Source: Lucifuga dentata (lineage: Eukaryota; Chordata; Actinopteri; Ophidiiformes; Bythitidae). Taken from it: a stretch of 64,000 nt of DNA. The stretch is taken from positions 71,769-135,768 of the forward strand of contig VXCM01002565.1 of NCBI GenBank assembly GCA_014773175.1. Direction: 5' to 3'. Below are positions 1-12,451 of this stretch, piece after piece; position 1 is the first letter of the stretch; each line of letters starts with the position of its first letter. The notes below the pieces were generated by a model. The model ran no database searches. It saw only the letters and a program-made list of their open reading frames with translations, and was not told the DNA's origin. The translations under genes were made by a program, and so were the position numbers.

Positions 1-716
1 ATTGGTGCTGACAAAGGCCCAGTTCAGTCACTTCACTGTGACACTGTGGTGAGTGGCTCTATGTATGGATGGTGAATATTTCATTCAGATGTGACCTGCA
101 GGACTGCATGTGCATTATGCAGACATAGCCGGGTAGAATTCCTTCCTCCACTCTTCCTTCTTCCCTCTTTCTCTCTCTCCCTCTCTCTCTTTCTCTCTCT
201 TGCTCGCCTCTCTATGACTGCATCAGTAAACAGACCCCAGCAGACCATCCCTGATGCATCCTCTGCTTCTCCTCCCTGTCCCATCCTTGTTTATCTTCTC
301 TCAGTATTGCTCCTTTTTCCTCTCCTCTCAGGAAAGGAGAGAAGAGAGGCCCACAGCCCACTTCCCCAGCCTTATTTAGCTCCCTCCTGCCACAAACCAA
401 CACTACTGTACAGAGACAACAGCCCTGTCTGTGATCGATGAGCAGTGTCTGATGCAGTCTCTGAGACTAAGACAAACAAAGCCATGCGGCTCAGCGTTCT
501 CTGATACCAATACTGCCTCGTTCATGATACACAACACATCCAAGGTGAGATGGGGAGAAAGCAAAAGCTTGAAGGAGAGAAAGAAAGAGCCTCGCAGAGC
601 ACATCAGCATCCCAGCATCCCTGCATGCATCTTCCTATACCCCCCTCCCCCCTCCCCTACGNCCCCCCTCCCCTACGCCCCTCCTCTGTTCACAGCCATA
701 GATTGTATGGATTTAC
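1..716. other. Left-edge non-coding stretch
   Basis: No coding exon is supported here. The stretch holds a long pyrimidine-rich tract around 135-205 and a C-rich block around 640-680 that contains a single N at 662. If the exon at 717-850 belongs to a real gene, this is the start of its first intron. Open frames seen here translate low-complexity sequence or lack splice support. Confidence 0.5.
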
Positions 717-850
717 CTTCTGTCCAAGATTTCAGGCACTTCTTCATAAGTAAGTCCTGGCTGCAGCTCATCCTCAGTGAAGGAGAGCCCAGGCCGGCTG
801 AAAGCAAACAGCAAGGCAAGGGAGCAGAGGAGGAATGCGTGTGCAGCCAT
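717..850 (-). CDS. First coding exon of an unidentified secreted protein (partial)
   Basis: An ATG at 850-848 opens a frame starting MAAHAFLLCSLALLFAFS, a clear signal peptide with a likely cleavage after SRPGLS. An acidic mature start follows (FTEDELQPGLTYEEVPEIL). The frame runs into a good splice donor (AGAAG then gtaaat) at 717/716, leaving phase 2. An in-frame ATG-like extension upstream to 955 exists, but the signal peptide fits the 850 start better. An inverted CCAAT box lies about 105 bases upstream. No downstream exon is recognisable between 1 and 716, so the rest should lie outside the window. I do not recognise the family; a secreted or matrix protein is all the sequence supports. 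Confidence 0.5.
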
Positions 851-950
851 TGAGACAATGAGAGGAGACTGCCGCTGGTTGAGCTCCGCTTCATAATCTG
901 CTCTCCTAGCAGTGCTTGACTCCCAACTCCTCTGACTGGCAGTCACCCCG

Positions 951-957
951 ACCAATC
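951..957 (-). promoter_or_regulatory. Inverted CCAAT box upstream of the secreted-protein exon
   Basis: ACCAATC on the plus strand reads as GATTGGT on the minus strand, about 100 bases upstream of the ATG at 850. The spacing and orientation are typical of a vertebrate CCAAT (NF-Y) promoter element. A (TCC)n tract with one N (996) lies just upstream. This is inference from a short motif. Confidence 0.3.
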
Positions 958-996
958 AGCAGCTAGCAGAGCAGATCAGTGTGCGTCACAGCCCCN

Positions 997-1024
997 TCCT
1001 CCTCCTCCTCCTCCTCCTCCTCCT
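997..1024. repeat. (TCC)n microsatellite beside a single-N gap
   Basis: Nine or so TCC units follow an N at 996. No long flanking duplication can be seen at this gap, unlike the gaps in unique sequence. Confidence 0.8.
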
Positions 1025-3237
1025 CTCTACTCTCTTCTCTGTCATCCTCCCTCTGCCTCTTGCACTCGGCTCACCCTCCCACATCCACTCCTGTGCTCTT
1101 TATCTTCTCTTCCCTCTCTTTCACGCACACGTAGCTGCAGGCGAACCCAAGTATAGACAGCGGCTCATTCATTTTCGTAACACATCTTATCATATGTATG
1201 TTCCCTAAAAAAGAACACATTTCTGACCTCACACATGTATTCACACACCTGTTCATACATGCGCTGCACTGGCACAGACACAAACACACACACACACACA
1301 CACATACACGCACACACACCTCCATGGAAAATCACCTGGGAATGTCAAGGTCAGATTGTGTAGGAGGATAGGAGGATGTTGACGTTAGGTGGAAAAAAAC
1401 AAAAAAAACTGAGCCATGACTGCATGACCTAGATCTCCAGTGTGCTGCCACAATAGCAGAATTAATTCATTTGATCTATGTGTTGTTGTGAGCACTGACA
1501 GGGCCTGCGGCTGAGGAAATTGTCCACTGAGGCTGCAAATATGGATGACAGGAGCAGCTGAGCAGCTACAGGACAAGACAAGAATGAGGGTCCAAAACCC
1601 TGATGACCTGATGGCTGATCCCATTTCCTCCCCATTATTTAGACTCACGCATGACAAGGCTCCAGATCTTGATATATCCTCTCATATCTTTTATTTTAAT
1701 ATCCGATTATGTTCAGAACATCAAGAGTGGTTATATAACAAATTTTGTGGCCTGCTATCATGGTTGATTTTCACATTAATTCATGACAATGATTCACATC
1801 AATGATCGCAGTGCAAAATTTCATTATTCATAAATCAGTAATGGATTCTAAAATAGCTATGCTTTAGTCATCATGTTATGGTGATATTATGCTATCTGTG
1901 GTGAAGAGTGCAGTTTGCATGATCAGTATTAGAGTTCGCTGAACATTTACCAAATAACATCAGGGTTTGTTCACTGATAATAGGTTTCACGAGAACAGAA
2001 TGCCTTAAAGTAATATGAGCATTAAATAAATATTGACTGTCAGTTCCTCTAAATATGTTTTGTATTTGAGATTCAATACCTGGCATAAACATACTGAGGA
2101 GAAGCATGTGAATAATATACTTATCTCTTAACTTAAATGTTACCTCAGATTTCTCTTTAAGTATTATTAAAGTTGTATTTTCATTGTATATATCATTTTA
2201 TATTCAAATAATATCATACTTACACTGAGTAAAATATTATGACTGCACCATTACATCAGATGTTGTTTTCTCAATGACTTCCACAATTTCTTGCCATAAT
2301 ATAGGTTTGTAATAATTACCCTCCTACAAATCAAACAAATTCAAATAGTTACTGTTGACAGTTTCTAACTGCCATTGAATTTTTTTTGTGTTGTCAGTCA
2401 AATGTATTAGTTTATGAAATGGCAAAATGAAATCACACTAACGTCGTTTGCAAGATGTGTCTTTTTCTTCTCATTTCTCTTAGTTTGTGTGCACGTATTT
2501 CTGCGCTTACTTGTGCATTCTTGTCAGTTGGTATGTAGGTCTAAATGCATCATTCTGTGCATATGAGAAGTCTGAAGTATTGCTGAGGGTATAGGAGGTC
2601 AGTTGCATCTTCAGGCCATACAGTAACAGGGTGACAAAAAGCTGCCTCAGCCCTACATTATGTGTCTGCCCACTCTGTCACTTCAGCAGGCCAGTGTGTC
2701 AGTCTGCTGCAGGCAAAGTGCAAACTATACTGTCACTGCCACTGTCATAGTGTGGCATGATCATAGGACGCCCCACAGGAAGACGTCCAGGTGGTCTGTG
2801 GTGGCTTTTAGAGAGGATATTGCACTCTCATGCCTTTCAGCATTACGTGCCAGGTTGCATGAATGATACAGTCGCAAAAAACCTCTGTAGAAACAAGTTA
2901 AGTATTCTGAAACCTGTTTGCTGCTATCAAATAAAAAAATAGCAATAAACAAAAATGCAGCAACAAGAAAAAGCTGTCTGACTTTAAAAATAGTTAAAAG
3001 AATTTGGTTTAATCCTTTTTTTTAAATATATTTATGTCAGCAATGGAACTTTTTAAATTCAACTCAAAGGTGTTTGAAACAAGATTGTTTTTATTGTAAT
3101 TCAGCTCATTTTAAGAAATAATGTCTGAAGACTAAAAATATACAAATGTGAGTGAGAGAGAATGTGAAGATTTCAAAAATCAAAAATGGGCCACATGACA
3201 ACTGTGTCATTTCTTATTCTAGTGCAGTGACCTTCCT

Positions 3238-3274
3238 TATTTGGGAATCTTTCTTAATTAAAGATTCCCAAATA
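3238..3274. repeat. Perfect 15-bp inverted repeat with 7-nt loop
   Basis: The left arm TATTTGGGAATCTTT at 3238-3252 and its exact reverse complement at 3260-3274 flank the loop CTTAATT. It lies in non-coding A+T-rich DNA. It could be a relic of a foldback element; no function is evident. Confidence 0.75.
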
Positions 3275-4794
3275 AAATTCCAGAAATATGTTTTGTATTG
3301 GAAAGATTTGACTTGGACATACTTTGAAACTTTTTTTTAAGCCTTTTACAACTAAATAACGGACAAAATGGCTTATTTAAGAAGTTTATGAAGGAAATTA
3401 GTCTGATTTGTGAAATAAATAGTTTTTTTTTTGTTTGTTTGTTTGTTTGTTGTTTTTTTTTTTAGGTATATAGGATATTAATGTGTCAACCATGCAGTCC
3501 ATTTTTCAGATTTGCTTCTAGTTTGTTCTAACTAAAAATTAGCCTGAATAACTCATAATGACAAATCAAGAATGATGAAAGAATGTAAATATTGTACTTT
3601 GATAAGAACAAAATAAGACTGAACCAATTTGATGGAAAACAAGATCGTGAGACTTTTTAGAATTCTTCTTTTTTGGGGATTATTACCTCAGAGCCCATAA
3701 TGCTCAGTTAGCCTCCAGAGTTCTGAGTCTGCTACTTCTGTACTACAATGTAATATTATTGTCTTATTTGTTATTAAATGCTGTTTTGAGAATGTGTGAC
3801 AACTTTGGATGAGCTCCAGCTCCACCTTGTATCTGATATCAGGCACCAATAATACAGCTTTGGAAAGGTGAATTAGTAAGCAAACAGTTTGACAGTATTG
3901 CATCAATAAGCAGTAAGTGCTTTCAAGAAATGATATCATGCAGACCAAAAAGAGGAAAACCTGCAATCTAAATACAGCAATCCTGCTACTGTGAAAGCTT
4001 GTAATGCTCAATTTTTGTTGAGACTGATAACTGAGAGGTGTTGATTAAACTTCATTGTACTTTTACCATTAGTAACCAGTGGTGGTATTGAATAGAACTG
4101 CAGAGCTGTAATTCTTTATGGATTATTGCTGATATTGACATGATTGTTATTTTTTTAAATTGTATTTTATTTTGCTGTTTCTTGTTTTTTGTTGGTTAAG
4201 TCTGGTATAGAGGACTGAATCCTGTACCAGAAAATTTTCAATAAATTTCACTAAATTACCTTGCATGGTGTTTGTTTTATGTCCACCCCTTTTACAACTC
4301 TGTATTTGGGTGAACATTAGCCCTGTCTTTATGAGTCATCCAGTATTTGCGATTATAAAACAGATCAAACATGCGATGCTGGGGGTTATTGTCTATTTAT
4401 AGGTATGATCTCATATCCAACTTTATAATCCTGTTCTTTATGCTTACAAAGAGCCTGAGGATTGCCATACAGAGGGTGATGTAAGGGGTTAGTGTCACTG
4501 CAGATTGCTTTACAGCATGTGTTGATGATGATATGTAACCACTAATCTACCGTACCCACAGCTGATCTGTGCAACGTTAAGACGTAGCAGCAGCATTAAT
4601 CAAAATGCTAATGCATGTTTTCATTAAGAGGCCACACATGTTGTGTGCATTGCATAAGTACACATGGTAATTTCCTGATAAAACATTTGGACATTTTCAT
4701 ATGTTTTTATTGGTATTCAATGCTCTCTGTCATGACACTGATGTCATCATAGGTCATGGTCCTCATATGTTGCCACTTTTTCTGACATGTTCTA

Positions 4795-4796
<2 letters not shown>

Positions 4797-4854
<58 letters not shown>

Positions 4855-4862
4855 AATACACA
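4797..4862. repeat. (CA)n microsatellite
   Basis: About 60 bases of nearly pure CA dinucleotides with a few interruptions. The open frame across it only translates the repeat. Confidence 0.9.
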
Positions 4863-7620
4863 CATACAAGCATGCTAATCAATCATTCATCTTCAAGAGA
4901 ATGTCAGTAGGTAAGACAACCAAAGATGACAGCAGGCATCATCATTCATTATAAATCATGTCATGTATTAACAACTGCTCATGCCATGAATACATCAACA
5001 CCCATTCTTTCAAGGAAGTGGTACTTAGTATTTATACTAGTCAAAACTATGTTGTCAATGGCACAATGAACTCAAAAGAAATATTTAAATGAAATATTAC
5101 AGTTAAGTATCAATGCTGTTGATTGCACTTGCATTTAACTCCACAGTATATATTTTCGAAACGTATGCAAATCATCCTTTATAAAAACTAGCCTATTTAT
5201 TAAATATAGAACAATCTCCATATAAGCACACAGTTTGTTATAATTAATCTGCTGAGATTACATATTGTCCATAAAAGCTTTCAGTATGTCCCTACGCATT
5301 ATGATAAATGGAGGATATATTTCTCTATTAATAGGCAACTAAATAAGTACTGTACGTATTTTCTCAATGTAGTCTGTCAAAACAGTTTGTTGGTACAGCA
5401 CTCTTTGTTCAAACAGAAAACATTTCTCCATTAATAAACATAGATTCTTCCTACAAAACTATTTCTATTTAAGATACACTGTCACCTCACTAAATATACA
5501 CTGTTGAGCTACCACTAGCCTTATTGATCCCGTTTCTATAAAGCAGTAAAATTTAGGCATTTGTTCTACACCTTTAAGATGGCAGGATCAACGATGTCTG
5601 CTACAACTCAATGCAAAGATCTGATTGGCTGAAACCTGTGAATGGCAGACATTAATAATTAACATTCATGTCACATCACTGCAGTTTCATTCACTCCTTG
5701 GCTGAGCTGCATGCTATTCCAGATGGTACCACTTGGTGGTGCTCACATATAATCCAGCAGTATAACTATAGTCCTGTAGTAAAAGGAGGCTTATTCATGA
5801 GGCACAATGTTAAAATAAAAAAATGTGGAGATGTAGAAGAAAGGGATAATAATCTACTAACCCTAAAATACATATGCACTTAATTCAATGTGTGTGCATT
5901 TAGCACTGTCAATGATGCAACAAATTAACTTGAATACATTCAAATTAGAATAAGTAATACACTACCTGTTTGTATATTAAACATGATACCACATTATAAA
6001 AGTAGTATTATGCATATCATTTTCAAGCCATTTAATTACACTGTTAAACATTTTTCTAGTCAAATAGCAGCAGAAATCCTATGAGTGAGCAGATATAACT
6101 CCCCTTAGACAAACTAAGCATCTCATTTAAAAATCTTAATTACACATTCCAATTAAATGATATGAAAACAGACCAAATGTCTCAGAGATGAAGCATTTGG
6201 TCCTCCAGTGGCTGTTAGATTATATGAATAAAATGACAATTTATCTGTCAACACAAATTTTACAAATGTGGCAGCCCCAGAATAATTATTAAGTATTTCC
6301 CAGTTCAGTACACCTGTTCCCTTTCCTCCTCTCCCTCAAGAAACATAACGCTGGTTGTATCGAATGAAGAAAGACAAAACAAAACATTTAGATGCACCAT
6401 GTCTGTCATATCACACTCAACAAGTTTCTTTGAACAAGTCAGGTCTTCTGGTAAAAAGCTGACCTAAAGCTATACACAGTGTGTGATCATATCTATGACC
6501 ACTTCTGACATTAAAACACAGTCTGAAAGTGGCATATATTTAGTCATACATCTACAATATTGTATGTATGTTTGCTTTTCCAAACCTGACTAACTGTAAA
6601 GGAAAATAAAGTCACCACTAATATCAGAAGCACAGGTCTATTCAGGTTTTGAGAGTAGAGTTAAACTAGACAACAACTATCATGCCACGTCTATGGTTAT
6701 CTGACAGGCTTAAAGATAGTCATGATATTTCTTCACCTTATTAGGTGGTTGGAAACACTTCAATTCTGGTTTTGATTGTCTAAAACTAAAACTCAGAGAG
6801 AGAGAGGCACCAGACAGTAAAGAAGAACAAGTCAAACAAATCTGTAAACAAATAAAGAGTCTCTCTATATAAATATAAACTCTAGAATTGTCTGATGACT
6901 GTGGAGTTGGTCAGCGCTGATCAATGCAGACAAATATAAAATGGCAGTCCTGGGACAAATTATTTGTTCCAATCTAGGATCATAGCCTCATCCACCCCTT
7001 ACATGTAATACTTGCCATGAGGCAGGAGAGGTAAAACAGACCCCAAGTCAGCATCTAAAAGCAACAATTACCAATCTATAAAATGCGCATAAAAGAGAGA
7101 AGGCACAGAAACACAAACCCACCCATGGAGTGGGGTGGACAAACAGCAGCAGTGTTTTGGATGAAGCTGCAGGTCTGCTGGCAGCAAATGAGTTGCTTAC
7201 AACTTGCAATGTCTGGAAAAGAGCAGAGATTTATATATTTGCAGTCTGATTTTGATCTAGCTGATTTGGGTGGATATGTGATTCCACAGTATATCACCGG
7301 GAAAGAGTCACCACCCTTCAACTGATTGCAGACTAGTTCTGAGAGTGACCACAGCCACAGACTAACAGCAGTGCTGTCAAGTCACTAGAGTGAGAGTCAC
7401 ATTCAAGAGAGGATAAACCAAGAAGACTGTAGTTAAAAGTGGCTTCTTATTTGATCCATTGCATCAGTTTCCATAACCGGCACTCAGCTGGTGTAAGTCC
7501 CATAGCAGAAGAAATGCACTACCGCTTCCCTGTAGTTTTTGATTCAGATCAGTATTGAAATGAAAAGAAAGTCATTTCATTCCATAGATGGGATGCAGTC
7601 CTTCTTTATAATACCTCATT

Positions 7621-10600
7621 CTATTTCATCACACCTGTCTTCTCCTGTGTTGTCTCATTTGCTGTCTTTAACTGGGTATGAGCCACCAAAGTCATATTTG
7701 CCGCCAAAGCCTCTTTGCTTTCTTGCCTCTTCTCCTGATTGGATGTGCCTCCGTTCTTGCTGGTGCTACGTTGGTGGACAGGGGGTGTAGTTTTCACAGA
7801 GTTGGGTGCTTTCTCCTGGGGTAGATGGGGGTCCTCTCCTATGTTGACAGTCAGGTTGGTGTAAAGGGGCTCCAGCTCTTTGGAAAGGAGGTCGTAGGTC
7901 AAAGAGCTGAGGCCATCAGAGCGCCAGTTGAGTCTGGTTCTTTTCAGAAGGTCAAACCTGGAAAGAGAAATGCAGCAACATGGTTTTGTGTGTGTGTGTG
8001 TGTGTGTGTGNNNNNNNNNNNNNNNNNNNNNNNNNNNNNNNNNNNNNNNNNNNNNNNNNNNNNNNNNNNNNNNNNNNNNNNNNNNNNNNNNNNNNNNNNN
8101 NNNNNNNNTGGGGGGGGGAATCAAAGTTAATACTTGCAACAAGCTGCATTCACATTCATCTATGTGAATACAACTTGTGGTAGCTTGTGTGAGCTTATCG
8201 TCATAGCTATGAAAATGTCTCCAAAACATTTTAAGCAAAAAAAATGTACTGGGTTTTTTCCCCCCTGAATCTGAATACTGATTTCTATTGTTTCTGAAAA
8301 CAAAACAGCACTCTGCCTAAGGCAGTAAAAATGTTGGCAGTACAGAGACAGTAGGAGAAAATTCCAACCCCACACAATAAATGTTTCAACAAAAACTAAA
8401 CAACCATTATGGTAACAACTCGATATTCAAGAAACAGAAGGTAGAAGGCAATGGGGACAAAGAGGAGGAGGCAACGCAGTCGATGTTTGCCAGTGCGAAA
8501 TGCAAATTATTTAAATAGAATCAGATGAAGGTGAAAAAAATGTCCTGTGTTTGTGCATGTGTGTGTTTGTGTGTGTGTTTGTGTGTGTGTTCATCCTGAA
8601 TCCGTACCTGCGTGGGTTTTGCTCATTGCCTCTGTCTCCTTTATGTTTGATCATCTTGTAATGACCAATAGCCACCGGAGGGCGCACTATCTTCATGCCA
8701 GACAGACGAACTCTGGACAGGCATGATAAGAAACGGGCATGATAAGAAACAGTCAGTAACAGCAGATTCTCCTTCGTTTCTCATTTTTTCATACTATTTA
8801 CCATTACTCAAAGGCAGTAGGAGGAGCTACTCTATTAAACTACATCTAAGACAACAAATAAAACTGATTCATTCAAATATTTGCAAGCATACATTCTTCA
8901 CAAAAAAACAGAAAACTTAAATATAAAGAAAACTTATATAATTTTGGGTGATGTATAAAATAACATACTTTATATGGCCTATAGGAGGTGGAAAACATTG
9001 TGGTTCCCCTTTTCCATCTCTGGACCTTGTGCACCACTCCAGTCATCTGAGTCAGTCAGAACAAGTAGCCAATGTAGTAAAGTATGTACTGTATGTCGTT
9101 TATTTTTTGAGTTGAAAACATGCACAAAGAGCAAAAATGTGTCGCCAGTATTGCTTTGTTTAACAGTATGTGCAAGCTTTTGGATGTTCTTTTTCCTTTT
9201 GCAGTCAGTGCCTCTCATAACAGATTGGCACATGCTATAAGAGAGCCAGAGAGTGTAGAGAGGGGACCGCAGCATGGAAATGAGATGAGCACAGCCTAAA
9301 ACCTAGTGAGCAGTCCAGCCCAGCCCAACTACATTAGTTAGTCCAAGCCAACATACTCACTGAGCCCATTCCTGGAGACACAGCAAAGCTGTGGCAATGG
9401 GAGTGGAGGGGAAAATGAAAGATGATGTTATAACAGAGAAAATGGGAAGAAGAAAAAAAAAGCAAAAAAGGAAAACATGTGGTACTGAAATTGTGAATGT
9501 GAGACAAAGATGAATAAGAAGAGTAAAAGACAATAAACATGAGATGAAGAGAGGCTGAAATGACTGCATGAAGATCTGAAGCTGTCGACGAACACCCATG
9601 CAAATATCACATGTCCACATGCAGAGTTTAGTTCACCATGTCATCATGTGGTTTATGGACCTCTTCCCCATTCACCATCCTTACCTGGCAGCAATGTCGT
9701 CGTCCTCCCCGCCCCACCCCCAATACTGGTTAGGAAAGCCGTTCATTTTCATGTACTGGTCTGGGGTCACTGCAGANCCCCACCCCCAATACTGGTTAGG
9801 AAAGCCGTTCATTTTCATGTACTGGTCTGGGGTCACTGCAGACACTCCGCCAAAATACTGCGGGTACGGCAGCCTGGGAGGGTCACATCACCAATGTGCA
9901 AACTTGAAATATTGGGAAAATAAAATCACAGGTTTCCACCAACACATATATAAACAATCTGCTTCTACCTGTATCGGAATTTGTCCATGGCCACAGACAT
10001 GTGTGTGGGAAACTGTTTGTGGCAGGTGTAGATGTTGTGGTCATTCTCAGGCAGCAGGTCAACATCATGGAGGAAGATGCAGCTCCAGTCTTCATCTCTG
10101 AGGGCCTCCCGCACCCCCACATTCAGCAACTTGGCTCGGTTAAATGTACCATTCCCCCACTGGGGCCAGAAACAAGAATGAAAGTAAGATAATAGCTACA
10201 GGGGAACATTGTCATTCTGACACCACATGTGTTAAATATTTAGCGCTGCCTGAATGATGAGTGTATCTGAGCGTTCCTTGACATCCAATAATGTTATACT
10301 GTATCAGAAACCACAGTTAATGACTAAAGTTTTCCATGTAAAACTACTCTTTATCAATTATAATAAGAGAACAAACATTTTCATTGCTGGTTACAAGAAC
10401 ATTCTTGCTGGATTTCAGGATTTAATTGTGTTGCTATGGGTTACAGCTCTTATAATGTAGCCCAGGCATGCTCTCGCTACACACTTATCATTGTAGTCAT
10501 ACTGATTTTTTTGTTTTTGACACAAAAACTTGTAAATGCTATTTTCTGAAATCAATATTTTATGTTAAGTGATTAACCCTTAATGCACCTGTATAACATC

Positions 10601-12094
10601 ATTAATATATACTGGATATACACCAGTAATATACTAGCTTTATTACACCAGTATTACACACCTGACACCTGAATTTAAACTTTAAACTGTAATACAGGGT
10701 AATAAATCAGCATTACACCAGTATTGTACAAGATTTACACCACTAATACACCAGCCTTACACTAATATTAAACTATACTATTTATGTGTTCCACCAGTAA
10801 TATACTAGTGTTCTACCAATGTTACACCATTAATACAACAGTAATGCGCCTGAAGTAGATCAGTATTATAACAGTGCTGCAGTTGTATGCACTGATACAC
10901 CAGCAACATACTAGTTTTACACTAATAATACAGCACCAGTATTGCATTACTTATACACTAGTATTATGTAACTATTACCACAAGAAATGCTACACCAAGA
11001 GATACATATAACATACAAGTATTAAGCATATAATACACTTGTTGTGACATACCAGTATTAAACTACAATTATACCAGTAATACACCTGTGTTAAACCAGT
11101 ATTACGCCAGCCAGTGTTATAAAAAGCACTGTTATACCAGTAACACACCAGCAATGTACCAGAATTACAGCACAATTACACCAGTAATACATCTGTATCT
11201 GTGTTAAACCAGTATTACATCAGTAATCTACCAGTATTACAACAGTACTGCAGTACATTGGTTGGTTGAATAGGGAATTTGGTGCAGAAAGGCGCACAAA
11301 AAAAAAAAAAAAAATCTACGTGCACACAAACACACACACACACACACAGAGTTACACAGAATCTGACCTGCTGCACTATGTAGATGCTGTAGTGGATCTG
11401 CTGCCTCTGCAGGAAGGGGTGAAGGTGATAAAGGAGGGCCTGCAGGTGCGTCTGCCGGTTCCTGTACGGCACCACAATAGCTGTGTGGTGGCGAGGTTCA
11501 CAGTCGGGAGGCCGGTAATGTCCGCCTGGCAACACTAAGGGGTTCCTCTGTCTGATCTCCTCCAGAGACAGAGGAGAAGAAAGATGGACAGATACAGGTC
11601 CAACTGGAAGAAAGGGAAGGGAAGGGAAGGGAAGGGAAGGGAAGGGAAGGGAAAAATTTAAGTTGCATTGTTCATCTGACTTTTATCTGACAAATGCTAC
11701 TCATTTACCACCATCATATATTTGTCTCACTCTCTCTCTCTCACCCAGCAGTGGGGAGGGGATCTGGCAGTCCTTTAGTGGCGGTCCAGTTGCAGGGGGT
11801 CCAGTCCCNACCCAGCAGTGGGGAGGGGATCTGGCAGTCCTTTAGTGGCGGTCCAGTTGCAGGGGGTCCAGTCCCAGAGTTGCGGGGTGGGGGAGGTGGC
11901 ACTCCCAGATGACTGAGATTTGTATAGACATCATGGGGTCGAGAGTAGTCAAACTCTGGCTCTGTGGTGTGGACCAGGACAGACACCAGACCCCTGAAGC
12001 CCCCCAGGGAAAAATAGAGCACAAAGGCAAACTGGAAGCCCACTAGCAAGGCTAGTGTACATGGAGAGTCCAGCGAACGTCCAAAGCACGCCAT
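7621..12094 (-). CDS. b4galt3: Beta-1,4-galactosyltransferase 3
   Basis: Golgi type II membrane enzyme that transfers galactose from UDP-galactose to terminal GlcNAc of glycans. Exons, in order: 12094-11745, 11603-11368, 10159-9969, 9873-9685, 8712-8608, 7957-7621. Residues 12-30 form the signal anchor ([19 protein letters not shown]). A proline-rich stem follows, then the catalytic fold with [10 protein letters not shown] (179-188), the metal-binding DVD (205-207), WGWGGEDDD (266-274) and GHYKM. The PCTLALLVG and [13 protein letters not shown] stem segments match B4GALT3 better than other B4GALTs. After removing a 67-bp duplicated block in exon 1 and a 66-bp one in exon 4, the frame is intact at 424 codons (human protein 393 aa), with an extended hydrophilic tail. 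The last intron holds a 98-N gap in a TG repeat. The start was chosen at ATG 12094, after a splice acceptor at 12128; the human start is close by. Confidence 0.93.
7987..8120. repeat. (TG)n microsatellite with 98-N assembly gap and poly-G
   Basis: TG dinucleotides from 7987 run into unresolved bases 8011-8108, then a run of G. It lies in the last b4galt3 intron. Open frames crossing it contain only unknown residues. Confidence 0.95.
9712..9842. repeat. 65-bp perfect duplication around a single N in b4galt3 exon 4
   Basis: Bases 9712-9776 are repeated exactly at 9778-9842, with N at 9777. The duplicated segment codes for the [18 protein letters not shown] part of the catalytic domain, which no B4GALT carries twice. 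With the N it adds 66 bases, so the frame is kept but 22 residues are duplicated. Almost certainly an assembly error. Confidence 0.9.
10600..11255. repeat. Degenerate minisatellite of ACCAGTAATAC-like units
   Basis: About 650 bases in the b4galt3 intron between exons 2 and 3 consist largely of variants of a 10-12-nt unit, roughly ACCAGTAATAC or ACCAGTATTAC, drifting in length and sequence. No spacer-repeat regularity exists, so it is not an array of the CRISPR type. It looks like an old expanded tandem repeat. Confidence 0.75.
11612..11652. repeat. (GGGAA)n microsatellite
   Basis: About eight GGGAA units lie a few bases upstream of the acceptor of b4galt3 exon 2. On the minus strand they supply TTCCC units, a pyrimidine tract. 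Confidence 0.9.
11743..11875. repeat. 66-bp perfect duplication around a single N in b4galt3 exon 1
   Basis: Bases 11743-11808 recur exactly at 11810-11875, with N at 11809. The insert of 67 bases shifts the frame at the end of coding exon 1, and also doubles the splice-donor side. Removing one copy restores phase through all six exons (1275 bases). Confidence 0.9.
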
Positions 12095-12129
12095 AATACA
12101 GATGTAGAAAAATTCCACGTGGGGAAACT

Positions 12130-12400
12130 GGGCAGGAGAAGAAAAAGTGAAAGAGCAAGTGGCAGTGGGATGAAGAGGGTGGAGAAAGAGAAGGGAAGGG
12201 AAATGTTAAAGGGAAGGCATAAGGAGACGTGGGGACGGTGGTGCTAAGAGTAGATTCAGGGGTGCAGGAGGGGGCTGTCCATCTGTAGGAATGGGGAGTA
12301 ATGGTGGTAAAATTCAGTCACCACTGCCATCACCTCCTAACAAAAGCCTCTGAAAAAGAAAAGAATATTATCATTTAAGTAAAATAAATGATTAATTGGC

Positions 12401-12451
<51 letters not shown>

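Larger units (their letters stand above)
1025..7620. other. Intergenic region and 3' flank of b4galt3
   Basis: About 6.6 kb of A+T-rich sequence with no supportable exon. The right end must contain the b4galt3 3' UTR, but I found no convincing poly(A) signal close to the stop codon. Visible landmarks are CA repeats near 1277-1319 and 4797-4860, and a perfect 15-bp inverted repeat at 3238-3274. The open frames are short and lack conserved composition or splice signals. Confidence 0.5.

Noticed and set aside
91..441. 116-codon open frame at the left end
   Set aside because: It is mainly the translation of a pyrimidine-rich tract. No known domain, and no start or splice context to support it.
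7621..8238. A single 205-codon exon for b4galt3
   Set aside because: The frame continues through the N gap only because unknown bases give no stop. The splice acceptor at 7958-7960 defines the real exon start.
10600..11255. Repeat-spacer array of CRISPR type
   Set aside because: Units vary in length and sequence and have no constant repeat or spacer; the host is a vertebrate.
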